From Bacteroidota bacterium (GTDB lineage Bacteria; Bacteroidota; Rhodothermia; Rhodothermales; UBA10348): a stretch of DNA of 7,893 nt. The translations under genes were made by a program, and so were the position numbers. Below the pieces are notes generated by a model. That model ran no database searches. It saw only the letters and a program-made list of their open reading frames with translations, and was not told the origin of the DNA. This document shows, piece by piece, positions 1-7,433 of the stretch (its first letter is position 1; each line of letters opens with the position of its first letter). The stretch lies in contig SMXL01000035.1 in assembly GCA_004356385.1 (NCBI GenBank), positions 1 through 7,893 of the forward strand, written 5' to 3'.

Positions 1-1217
1 ACCATTTGGCTATGGCCGTCCGGCCCATGCTCAGTACTCCGGCGCCAAGCCCTACGTCGCTCTCCCCAAAAAATCTGAACCAACTTAGGCGCATTGCGGC
101 TGATTTCGGTAAGAAAGAGGAGTATTTGTTCGATCTGGCAAAGCTTATGACCATGAGCTCAGCCGACTTTGTTGAGCAATATTTCGAGACTCCCGTGCTG
201 CAGGGAACACTTTCTTCCAGTGGAATTATTGGCACGTTTCTGGGCCCACGCTCTCCTGGGTCTGCATACGTGATGTTGCATCATTATATGGGTGAGATCG
301 ACGGGCGATTTCGCTCGTGGGGATTCCCGAGAGGCGGCATGGGAGGCCTGGCGGAAGCCCTGGCGGGTGCGGCGCGAGAATTCGGTGCAGAGATTCGGAC
401 CGAAGCCCCGATTGAACAGATTCTCGTGAAGAACGGCGAGGCTCAGGGCGTCGTTATTGAGGGAGGGGAAGAAATCGAATCCAAACTCGTGGTTTCTAGC
501 GTAGATCCCAGACTCACATTCAGGAAATTAATCGAACCGGAACATCTTGATTCCACGTTTCTCAAACAAATCGACCGGTTCAAATTCAGAGGATCCTCAG
601 GGAAGGTGAATCTCTCGCTGGATGCTCTTCCCGAGTTTTCGTGTCTTGAGTCAATCCGCCAGCGAGGCGAACCGACTCATCCGTATCTCGCAGGGGCCAT
701 GTCAATCAGCCCCAGTATCGATTACGTTGAACGCGCATTCGACGATGCCAAGTACGGACGATTTTCCAGGCGCCCGTATCTGGACATCATCATTCCTTCC
801 ATGATCGATCCGTCCATGGCGCCACCCGGCAAACATGTCATGTCGATTTTTGTCCAGTACGCACCCTACGACCTGGCTGACGGAGCCACGTGGCCCAATG
901 AACGGGACGCTTTCGGAGACGCCGTCATCGATACGCTTTCGGAATACGTACCCAACCTGAAGGATATCATATTACACAAACAGGTCCTTTCGCCGTGGGA
1001 TATGGAGCAGACGTTCGGCCTGACAGAGGGAAATATTTTTCACGGTGAATTGTCCCTGGATCAACTGTTTTTCCTGAGACCTACGCCAGGAACGTCCGGT
1101 TATTCTACACCGCTGAAAAATCTTTATATGTGCGGCTCCGGATCTCATCCCGGAGGAGGAGTCATGGGCGCCCCGGGTCAGCTTGCGGCTCGCGAGATTC
1201 TGAAAAAGGGGAAATGA
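1..1217 (+). CDS. FAD-dependent oxidoreductase, phytoene desaturase/PYROXD2-like (5' partial)
   Basis: The frame is open at the left edge (first whole codon at 3), so the N-terminus is missing. Aligning the shared LGPRS motif with the downstream paralogue puts roughly 130 residues, including the GxGxxG FAD-binding fold, outside the window. TTG at 6 is therefore not a credible start. What remains is the middle and C-terminal part of a COG1233-type flavoprotein: the LGPRSPGSAY segment (from about 240), a canonical FPRGGMGGLAEAL stretch (about 324-362), and the C-terminal FAD motif CGSGSHPGGGVMGAPG (1131-1178). Family members oxidise or isomerise hydrophobic substrates such as carotenoids, but many are uncharacterised; the substrate here cannot be read. 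It is paralogous to the next gene along its whole visible length and overlaps its start by ATGA at 1214-1217, so the two are probably co-translated. Family assignment is secure, specific function is not. Confidence 0.9.
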   Translation, partial: HLAMAVRPMLSTPAPSPTSLSPKNLNQLRRIAADFGKKEEYLFDLAKLMTMSSADFVEQYFETPVLQGTLSSSGIIGTFLGPRSPGSAYVMLHHYMGEIDGRFRSWGFPRGGMGGLAEALAGAAREFGAEIRTEAPIEQILVKNGEAQGVVIEGGEEIESKLVVSSVDPRLTFRKLIEPEHLDSTFLKQIDRFKFRGSSGKVNLSLDALPEFSCLESIRQRGEPTHPYLAGAMSISPSIDYVERAFDDAKYGRFSRRPYLDIIIPSMIDPSMAPPGKHVMSIFVQYAPYDLADGATWPNERDAFGDAVIDTLSEYVPNLKDIILHKQVLSPWDMEQTFGLTEGNIFHGELSLDQLFFLRPTPGTSGYSTPLKNLYMCGSGSHPGGGVMGAPGQLAAREILKKGK

Positions 1218-2800
1218 CTAGAGATATGGGCAATGTCGTAGATATCGCAATCATTGGTGCCGGACTCAACGGACTGGTAACGGCTGCCTATCTGGCAAAG
1301 GCCGGGCGTTCCGTCACTGTGCTGGAGAAAGCGGACCGGACTGGTGGAACGATGGGGACGGTCGAAATCGCTCCCGGATATCTCGGTCCCGCTGCCATCG
1401 ATTCAATCGAGCTCGTTCATCCGTCGATCATCGACGATCTCGAACTGAATGAGCGCCGAATAAGGAAAATTCGCGGGGGTGGTCTGATCCTGGCTTCGGA
1501 AGAAGGAGATTGTCTTTATTTCGATTCAAACGACTCGACAGCGGACCATGTGGCGCGCTTCTCCGATTCTGACGCCAGAGCGTTTCGAGAGCTGAATACA
1601 TTTCTCAAACGTGTGAGCAGTGCCCTGGATTCTGCGTTAACCCAACCGCTCGCAGATCCGACCTCGAACGCGATGTCAGGGGCGTTCGATCTGTTGAAAC
1701 TGGGCTGGTCGCTCAGAAAACTCGGGAAGGATGAAATGCCGGAAGCGCTTCGATTTCTTCCGATGACGATTAAAGACGTGCTCGACGAACGATTCGAATC
1801 AGAAGCCCTGAAGGCCATGATTGCCGCGACAGCGCTGAAGGGGTCGTGGTTGGGTCCTCGGAGTGCAGGCTCGGCGTACGGATTGCTACATCACAATCCG
1901 CATTGGGCAGGCGGAATGGATCGAACGGCCGTTTTTGCAGGCGGAGGTCCCGGAGCCTTTACCGACGCGGTCGCCGCCGTCGCGACAGAAGCCGGCGCGG
2001 AAATCAGGCTGAACGCCAGGGTCAGCAAGATTCTGGTTGATGTTGGGAAGTGCACAGGTGTGGCACTTGAGGACGGAGAAGAGATTCAGGCTCGCCGCGT
2101 TGTGTCAGCTCTCGATCCCAAAACCACGTTTGAGCGCCTGACCGGACCGGAGTGGCTCGACCCCGATTTCGTGGAAAAGGTTGGTCAGATCCGATCCAGC
2201 GGTAGCGTGACCATCGTGCGACTGGCACTTGACCGCATGCCTCAGTTCAAGGGAACACCGGCAGGCGGCGAATCCGTATCCGGGAGAATTCAGATTGGAG
2301 CCACGCTTGATCATTTCGAGCGAGCATTCGATGCGGCCAAATACGGCACACTTCCGGAAAATCCGACCCTAATGGCATCCATCCCGACTGTCCTTGATCC
2401 GTCGCTGGCGCCGGCGGACAAACACGTGATGCACGTATGGGCCCAGTTCACTCCTTCCAGATTACGAGAGAAGGAATGGGAAGACGCCCGAGAGGAATTC
2501 GGCGACCGTATCGTATCAATGCTGGATCGGCATGCTCCCGGCCTCAAAGGCAGTGTTGTGCATCGTCAAGTCGAAACGCCTCCTGACCTGGAGAAGCGTT
2601 TCGGACTAACCAACGGCTGTTTGTATCATGTCGATCTCGCCTTGGATCAGCTTCTCTACATGCGGCCGATCCCCGGGTGGTTTCGATACGACACACCCAT
2701 CGAAGGACTGTTTCTGTGCGGTGCCGGTGTCCATCCGGGAGGAGCGGGCACAGGATTGCCGGGGAAGTGCGCCGCTGCTTGTATTGTCAAGACATTCTGA
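1214..2800 (+). CDS. FAD-dependent oxidoreductase, phytoene desaturase/PYROXD2-like, second tandem copy
   Basis: A complete protein of 528 residues, a normal length for the family. I chose ATG 1214 because it overlaps the upstream stop as ATGA and has a GGGG run just before it (1208-1211); ATG 1226 is a possible alternative and would remove four residues. The N-terminus carries a classic Rossmann dinucleotide fold: GAGLNG at residues 15-20 and an acidic E38 ending the second strand, followed by RTGG (42-45). The [10 protein letters not shown] segment starts at about residue 213, and the C-terminal FAD-contact region CGAGVHPGG lies at 502-510. Two motifs differ from the upstream copy and from usual family patterns: GGGPGAF (243-249) where GGMG(G/A)L is expected, and AGTGLPG (511-517) where GVMGAPG or similar is usual. 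It is probably an FAD enzyme acting on a hydrophobic substrate, possibly as a partner of the upstream paralogue; the substrate is not evident. Confidence 0.93.
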   Translation: MTRDMGNVVDIAIIGAGLNGLVTAAYLAKAGRSVTVLEKADRTGGTMGTVEIAPGYLGPAAIDSIELVHPSIIDDLELNERRIRKIRGGGLILASEEGDCLYFDSNDSTADHVARFSDSDARAFRELNTFLKRVSSALDSALTQPLADPTSNAMSGAFDLLKLGWSLRKLGKDEMPEALRFLPMTIKDVLDERFESEALKAMIAATALKGSWLGPRSAGSAYGLLHHNPHWAGGMDRTAVFAGGGPGAFTDAVAAVATEAGAEIRLNARVSKILVDVGKCTGVALEDGEEIQARRVVSALDPKTTFERLTGPEWLDPDFVEKVGQIRSSGSVTIVRLALDRMPQFKGTPAGGESVSGRIQIGATLDHFERAFDAAKYGTLPENPTLMASIPTVLDPSLAPADKHVMHVWAQFTPSRLREKEWEDAREEFGDRIVSMLDRHAPGLKGSVVHRQVETPPDLEKRFGLTNGCLYHVDLALDQLLYMRPIPGWFRYDTPIEGLFLCGAGVHPGGAGTGLPGKCAAACIVKTF

Positions 2801-2822
2801 ACCGCACCTGACGATCAGATCT

Positions 2823-3866
2823 TTGAAAGTATTTGTCACCGGTCATAAGGGATATATAGGAAGCGTTTTAACTCCCCTTCTGATGGAGCGTGGACATGAC
2901 GTACTCGGATTCGATTCAGATCTATTTCGCGGAACCAATTTCACCCAGGAGACGGTAAGCGTTCCGTCGATACAAAAAGATATTAGAGACATCTCTGCCG
3001 ATGATCTCCAAGGCATGGACGCGGTTATCCATCTCGCTGGACTCTCGAACGATCCACTGGGGGATATCAATCCGGGGTTGACGTACGAGATCAACCACAA
3101 GGCCTCGGTCCGACTGGCAGAACAGGCGAAAGACTGTGGCATCTCGAGATTTCTTTTTTCGTCATCGTGCAGTACATACGGCGCTTCAGGAGTCGACTTT
3201 ATTGACGAGACCGGAGAGTTGAATCCGGTCACGCCGTATGGGAAGTCCAAAGTGCTTGTCGAACGCGACCTCTCACTTTTGGCGGATGATCACTTCAGTC
3301 CCACCTATTTGCGAAACGCCACTGCCTATGGCGTTTCGCCTAGGTTGCGCCTGGATCTGGTACTTAATAACCTGGTTGCAAGTGCCTTCACAACCAAAGC
3401 GATTCTATTACTCAGTGACGGTACTCCGTGGCGTCCTCTGGTTCACGTCTCAGATATATCTCGTGCATTCATTGCGGTTCTGGAGGCGCCGAGAGACCGG
3501 GTACATGACGAGGCGTTCAATATCGGGAAGACGGAAGAGAATTATCGAGTTTCTGAGATCGCCGAATTCGTCTTGGACACGGTTCCTGGATGCACGTTGG
3601 AGATGGCGGAAGGTGCCGGACCCGACAAAAGGTCGTACCGGGTGGATTGCGAGAAAATTCGACGGGTTCTACCGGGTTTTGAACCGAAATGGGATGTGGC
3701 CCTGGGCGCCAGGGAGCTTTTGGATTCTTATGTCTCAAACGGTTTTTCCGTGGAAGAATTCGAAAGCAACACATTCTTTCGACTTGGCCGGCTGAATTTC
3801 AATATGGAGGCTGGCCTTGTCGATAACGAACTCAGATGGACGGGGAAGGGCCAACCTGAAGAGTGA
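2823..3866 (+). CDS. NAD-dependent epimerase/dehydratase (extended SDR), sugar-nucleotide type
   Basis: A 347-residue extended short-chain dehydrogenase. The frame is open further upstream, but homology begins exactly at the Rossmann strand, so TTG 2823 (giving [13 protein letters not shown]) is the best start; it lies 22 bases after the previous stop and no strong Shine-Dalgarno is visible. The NAD(P) motif TGHKGYIG is at residues 6-13, acidic D31 closes the second strand, HLAG is at 70-73, the SSSCSTYG segment carrying the catalytic Ser is at 113-120, and the catalytic YxxxK is Y139-K143. The C-terminal half binds the sugar nucleotide in this family. Members include NDP-hexose 4-epimerases, dehydratases and 4-ketoreductases, and sequence alone does not decide between these. 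With the C-methyltransferase and RmlC-like genes further right, a 4-ketoreductase or epimerase in deoxysugar synthesis is a reasonable inference. It is probably co-transcribed with the two flavoprotein genes. Confidence 0.88.
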   Translation: MKVFVTGHKGYIGSVLTPLLMERGHDVLGFDSDLFRGTNFTQETVSVPSIQKDIRDISADDLQGMDAVIHLAGLSNDPLGDINPGLTYEINHKASVRLAEQAKDCGISRFLFSSSCSTYGASGVDFIDETGELNPVTPYGKSKVLVERDLSLLADDHFSPTYLRNATAYGVSPRLRLDLVLNNLVASAFTTKAILLLSDGTPWRPLVHVSDISRAFIAVLEAPRDRVHDEAFNIGKTEENYRVSEIAEFVLDTVPGCTLEMAEGAGPDKRSYRVDCEKIRRVLPGFEPKWDVALGARELLDSYVSNGFSVEEFESNTFFRLGRLNFNMEAGLVDNELRWTGKGQPEE

Positions 3867-3889
3867 ATAATGCCTCTCCGCTCGCCGTG
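3867..3889. other. Convergent intergenic gap, no terminator seen
   Basis: Only 23 bases separate the stop of the SDR gene (TGA 3864-3866) from the stop of the opposing DUF5672-like gene (TAG, 3892-3890). I see no stem-loop followed by a T-run for either strand, so transcripts from the two sides may overlap into each other. Confidence 0.6.
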
Positions 3890-4936
3890 CTACGCGACTT
3901 CTATCAGGCGTTTGGCTTCCGGGCAATACGCTAGAAATGCCTCCAGTTCATCCGGTGGAAGCCGGTCAATTTTGTGCGCCCCGAAACTCTTTGTAAGAAA
4001 AATCTCTTCGGTGGCGAATTTCGCGCACGACAGCTCGTTCCCGACCTTGCATCCCATCACAGGAAGGTGAAACGCGAAATATTCGTCTTCTGCTCCTTCC
4101 CAAAGATGCGGTGGAAATCTGTGAATACACTCTACCGAGGCGCTCCAATCGCGGATGGAGAAGCCTCCGTTTCCGCCGTGGATGAGCAGATAATTTGGTC
4201 GACGTGACCTCCATTTGGATCCGATGTAGTCGTACGAAAGAAAGTCTGAGATTTCGTATTCACTGTCTTTGCAAACGATCGAATCGGTCTGAAAAAACAG
4301 GATTTTTTTTCTCGCTTCCATCGAGGACCAGAATTCGTCCAACATATGAAACCCGTTAAGAATCTTGCTGGGAAGAAGAGTATTTACGTTTAGCTCAGAA
4401 AGGACAACATCACCTTTATCGATCAGAGATCCGATTGATGAAGCCAGGATATAGTCGCGTGACGAGGCGCCGTGGAAAATCTGAATCGGTATTCCAAGTC
4501 TACTGTGAACGTTGTTCACCACATATTCCAGTAGCGGATGCTCTCTCGGCTCGACAATCACTCCCCATAAAGATTCAACTGACCCCCGGGCATCCCTATG
4601 CGAATTTGAGATCGTCAAGCCAGGCAGGCTATCCACTGGAGAGCCATTCAAATGCCTCAACTTCCTGTACACATAGGAAAGGTGTCTTCCCCGAATGTCC
4701 GCCTGGGCTAACCCAGCGCTTCTCAGTTTCTTGACTACGGACTCAGCGTCAACCCGATGCGGTCGCTTCCACAGAGAAAAGATGACGTAGCGCAGAAACA
4801 CAATCGGCCCGTTCCCTCTACTTCTCCAATATCGATTCTTTACAAACCGGCGCCGTAGCGGACTCAGGAATCTCCGGGTTTTTCGGTACAGGCTCTCAGC
4901 ACCCGGATTCGAAGTTGCTGTTGATGATTCTGACAC
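3890..4936 (-). CDS. DUF5672-like putative glycosyltransferase, copy A
   Basis: A 348-residue protein that starts at GTG 4936. An in-frame stop (TAA, 4945-4943) lies just upstream, and the next plausible start (GTG, codon 46) would remove the RFVKNRYW segment shared with the neighbouring paralogue. No strong Shine-Dalgarno is visible. The C-terminal half resembles the DUF5672 glycosyltransferase-like family: FFQTDS (214-219), YDYIGSKW (235-242), GGNGGFSIR (254-262), EGAEDEYF (280-287) and FGAHK (318-322). The TD and ED pairs are candidate metal or nucleotide-sugar ligands. The first 110 or so residues are basic, with a short hydrophobic stretch (about 43-56), and resemble no domain I know. 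No signal peptide is evident, so a cytoplasmic or membrane-associated sugar transferase is likely. Donor and acceptor are unknown. The family call rests on remembered motifs, not a profile search. Confidence 0.75.
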   Translation of the reverse strand: MSESSTATSNPGAESLYRKTRRFLSPLRRRFVKNRYWRSRGNGPIVFLRYVIFSLWKRPHRVDAESVVKKLRSAGLAQADIRGRHLSYVYRKLRHLNGSPVDSLPGLTISNSHRDARGSVESLWGVIVEPREHPLLEYVVNNVHSRLGIPIQIFHGASSRDYILASSIGSLIDKGDVVLSELNVNTLLPSKILNGFHMLDEFWSSMEARKKILFFQTDSIVCKDSEYEISDFLSYDYIGSKWRSRRPNYLLIHGGNGGFSIRDWSASVECIHRFPPHLWEGAEDEYFAFHLPVMGCKVGNELSCAKFATEEIFLTKSFGAHKIDRLPPDELEAFLAYCPEAKRLIEVA

Positions 4937-4974
4937 TGCTATTTATTCTGTTGTCAAAATTTGGTTCGTCGATA

Positions 4975-5988
4975 CTATGCGAGGCCGTCAATAAGCGGTT
5001 TCGCTTCGGGGCAATATTCCAGAAAGGTCTGCAGTGAGGCTGAATCAAGGCTCGTGATGTCATGAGCTCCAAAACTCTCTTCTGCAAATTCTTCCTGTGT
5101 GCAGAACCGTAGGCATGCCTGTTTATCGGCGACTTTGCCGCCCATCACGTCGAGAAGAAACGCGAAATAGACATCCTCTCCTCCCTCCCAGTATTCTGGA
5201 GGAAATCGTTCGAGACATTCCACTGATTTTTTCCAGTCTCGAACAGAAAGGCCGCCACACCCACCCGAGACCTTCAAATTGTTTTCGCGATTCAGATTCC
5301 AGTTCGAACCGATGTAATCGAACTGAAGAAAATCATGAATTGAATAGTCGCTCTTACTACAGAGAATGGCATCCGTCTGGAAAAGAAGAATCTTTTCCCG
5401 CGCGCACATGGAATACCAAAATTCAGGAGAGAGAATAAACCCGCTGTGATTGGCGGGAGGATAAAGCGTATCAACACGTAGTGGAGTCAATACGATCTCG
5501 CCCTTTTCGACCAGGGGACCGATCGCGGTCGACATAATGAATTCTTGCGACGACTTGCCATGATAAATTTGAATCGGAATACCAAGGGTCGAGTGAACAT
5601 TCATCACGACGTGTTCCAGTAAAGGGTGCTTTCTAGCTTCCACGATAATGCCCCAAAGGACTTCACCTGACGGCACCATGTAAGATGGTCGACTCTGCAA
5701 AAATTCGTCGACGACGATAGGCGACGGAGACCATTCTAATTTTCGAAGTCTCTTGTAAATAAATTTCAGGTGATCTCCACGGATGTTTTCCCGAACGATT
5801 CCTTGGTGAGCAAGCTTTGACACCACCGCATCTGGACTCCAAAAGTGTGAACGTGTACGTAACGCTGTCCAAAAAAAATCAATGGTCGCCCAGTAACCCG
5901 TTCTTGTTGTCCAATACTTATTTCGTTGAAATCTGTGCTTGACCTTCCTGACTTTGAGCCGGACAAAGAATATGAGCTTCTTTAACAA
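4975..5988 (-). CDS. DUF5672-like putative glycosyltransferase, copy B
   Basis: A 337-residue paralogue of the gene to its left, lying 38 bases upstream of it on the same strand and probably in one transcript. The start is TTG 5988: an in-frame TAG lies two codons upstream (5994-5992), there is no other start codon before the conserved RFQRNKYW segment, and a GGAG sits 8 bases ahead (6000-5997). The family-like landmarks are FQTD (203-206), FDYIGSNW (223-230), GGCGGLSVR (242-250), EGGEDVYF (269-276) and FGAHD (306-310). Relative to copy A, the Asn of GGNGG is Cys (C244) and the Lys of GAHK is Asp (D310). The two proteins align from about the RFxxNxYW segment to the shared YCPEAK...LI end, so they arose by duplication and then diverged. 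This is probably a glycosyltransferase with a different specificity; a regulatory or less active copy is an alternative. Confidence 0.73.
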   Translation of the reverse strand: MLKKLIFFVRLKVRKVKHRFQRNKYWTTRTGYWATIDFFWTALRTRSHFWSPDAVVSKLAHQGIVRENIRGDHLKFIYKRLRKLEWSPSPIVVDEFLQSRPSYMVPSGEVLWGIIVEARKHPLLEHVVMNVHSTLGIPIQIYHGKSSQEFIMSTAIGPLVEKGEIVLTPLRVDTLYPPANHSGFILSPEFWYSMCAREKILLFQTDAILCSKSDYSIHDFLQFDYIGSNWNLNRENNLKVSGGCGGLSVRDWKKSVECLERFPPEYWEGGEDVYFAFLLDVMGGKVADKQACLRFCTQEEFAEESFGAHDITSLDSASLQTFLEYCPEAKPLIDGLA

Positions 5989-6206
5989 GGCCTACGCTCC
6001 AATTCCTGATGAGATGTGCGGTCATGAATCCCTGGAAAACTCTCGTATTCAAATACAAGCAGAGAGGCAGGGGCCAATGACAAAGACCGTTTGAGCACCC
6101 ATATATGGAAATTCAAATCGGTCTGGTTTTGGGGAATAATCCAATATCGAAGAAGATGATTCATATCATGACTAAGATAGAAACAGTCGTTAATGAGCGC
6201 TAGAAA
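5989..6206. other. Divergent AT-rich intergenic region
   Basis: This 218-base stretch lies between the leftward DUF5672-like gene and the rightward methyltransferase gene. Hand counting gives 74 G/C in 6001-6180 (41%), lower than the sampled coding sequence. It must hold the start signals for the rightward pair and probably for the leftward pair. I found one weak rightward sigma70-like candidate (6112-6140) and no convincing leftward one. There are no tRNA-like folds, long repeats or riboswitch-like patterns that I can recognise. A leftward open frame across it is rejected as a gene. Confidence 0.6.
6112..6140 (+). promoter_or_regulatory. Weak candidate sigma70 promoter for the methyltransferase-epimerase pair
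   Basis: TTCAAA (6112-6117, 4 of 6 matches to TTGACA) is followed after 17 bases by AATAAT (6135-6140, 5 of 6 matches to TATAAT). It would start transcription near 6147 and give a leader of about 60 bases before ATG 6207. The spacing and AT-rich setting fit, but matches this good occur by chance in such sequence. Confidence 0.3.
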
Positions 6207-7433
6207 ATGAATTGCAGATTCTGTAATCAAGAACTGGGCCATTCGATGGTGAACCTCGGAATGTCTCCCCTGTGTCAAAGTGTCGTACGAGAGGAGGATC
6301 TCAATAAACCGGAGGTTTTCTATCCGTTGCACGCGTTCGTCTGTAGTGGTTGCTTTCTCGTGCAGTTGGATTCATACGTGACACCTGAACACATCTTTGA
6401 AGAGTATGCTTATTTCTCTTCGTACTCGGATACGTGGCTCGAACATTCGAGCCAATATGCCGATAAGATGGTTGCCGAGCTCGGTCTTCATGGCGACAGC
6501 CAGGTCGTTGAAATCGCGAGTAATGACGGCTACCTACTTCAGTATTTCACCGAGCAAGACATCCCGGTTCTCGGCATTGAGCCCGCGAAGAACGTGGCCG
6601 ATGTAGCCATTCAAAAAGGAATCGAAACCAGAGTCATTTTCTTCGATGAGACAACCGCGCAAACCCTCGTGGATGAGGGCGTTAGAGCCGACCTGTTGAT
6701 CGGTAACAACGTACTGGCGCATGTGCCAGAGTTGAACAGTTTTGTGCGTGGTCTGAAACGAGTTCTCGCCCCGGATGGCGTTTTGACACTCGAATTTCCT
6801 CACCTCTTACGACTCATGGAGGGAAACCAGTTTGATACGATCTACCACGAACATTTTTCGTACTTCTCCCTGATTACAGCGAAGCGTCTATTTTTCGAGC
6901 ACGGATTGTCTGTATTTGATGTCGAAGAATTGGAGACCCATGGCGGATCGCTAAGACTACACCTGTGTCACGACGAAAATCAGGGACGTCCTATCCGCCC
7001 GAATGTGGAAGAATTGATTGTCCGCGAAAAAGAAGCGGGAATGGAAGAGATGAAGACCTATTCAGGATTCGGCCTTCAGGTGGAGGCGACTAAAAGAAAC
7101 GTGCTGAATTTTCTGATATCTGCTAAGGAAGATGGAAAATCTGTGGCCGGCTATGGTGCGCCAGGTAAGGGAAATACGTTGCTGAATTACTGCGGGATAG
7201 GGACAGATCTTCTTGATTACACCGTGGATCGAAATCCATATAAACAGGGGACGTATTTGCCTGGTACGAGGATCCCAGTCTTCTCCCCCGAAAAGATTCA
7301 GGAGACACAACCAGACTACGTTTTGATTCTTCCATGGAATCTAAAGGATGAAATCATGCGACAGATGTCGTTCGTCGGGGCGTGGGGTGGACAGTTTGTT
7401 GTACCGATACCAGAGCTTTCCGTCATCCAATGA
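6207..7433 (+). CDS. SAM-dependent sugar C-methyltransferase (TylC3/TcaB9-type)
   Basis: A 408-residue protein with the full three-domain layout of NDP-ketosugar C-methyltransferases. The N-terminal zinc domain has C3-x2-C6 and C46-x2-C49; its first cysteine follows ATG 6207 closely, which supports this start even though only a weak GAG (6195-6197) precedes it. The SAM-binding domain shows VEIASNDGYLL (101-111) and an acidic E125 after the second strand. The motif Y213-H214-E215-H216 matches the Tyr/Glu/His active-site group described for TcaB9, where the His-Glu pair assists deprotonation next to the 4-keto group. The C-terminal domain has GYGAPGKGN near residue 317, typical of the third domain. 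Known members methylate C3 of dTDP-4-keto-deoxyhexoses in branched sugars such as mycarose. The exact substrate here is unknown. The stop overlaps the next gene's start as ATGA. Confidence 0.92.
   Translation: MNCRFCNQELGHSMVNLGMSPLCQSVVREEDLNKPEVFYPLHAFVCSGCFLVQLDSYVTPEHIFEEYAYFSSYSDTWLEHSSQYADKMVAELGLHGDSQVVEIASNDGYLLQYFTEQDIPVLGIEPAKNVADVAIQKGIETRVIFFDETTAQTLVDEGVRADLLIGNNVLAHVPELNSFVRGLKRVLAPDGVLTLEFPHLLRLMEGNQFDTIYHEHFSYFSLITAKRLFFEHGLSVFDVEELETHGGSLRLHLCHDENQGRPIRPNVEELIVREKEAGMEEMKTYSGFGLQVEATKRNVLNFLISAKEDGKSVAGYGAPGKGNTLLNYCGIGTDLLDYTVDRNPYKQGTYLPGTRIPVFSPEKIQETQPDYVLILPWNLKDEIMRQMSFVGAWGGQFVVPIPELSVIQ

Noticed and set aside
2628..2822. N-terminal extension of the SDR gene into the second flavoprotein gene
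   Set aside because: The extension would overlap 173 coding bases, and its translation does not look like SDR sequence; the fold begins at the TTG at 2823.
2843..3250. Leftward 135-codon open frame opposite the SDR gene
   Set aside because: It is the complement of the conserved Rossmann-fold coding sequence and shows no domain of its own.
3238..3795. Rightward 185-codon open frame in another frame of the SDR gene
   Set aside because: It lies wholly inside the SDR gene, whose own frame carries YxxxK and the full fold. The alternative translation has no recognisable motif.
3867..3889. Bidirectional terminator between the convergent genes
   Set aside because: The 23 bases contain no adequate inverted repeat or T-tract on either strand.
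4435..4734. Rightward 99-codon open frame opposite DUF5672-like copy A
   Set aside because: Copy A aligns with its paralogue through this region, which shows the minus-strand frame is the coding one.
3890..5988. Transposable element carrying the inverted gene pair
   Set aside because: The lower GC and inversion suggested it, but I see no terminal inverted repeats, target duplications or transposase in or beside the pair.
5982..6332. Leftward 116-codon open frame across the divergent intergenic region
   Set aside because: It runs antisense over the conserved zinc-domain start of the methyltransferase, resembles no family I know, and ends inside the start of DUF5672-like copy B. AT-rich sequence and chance explain it better.
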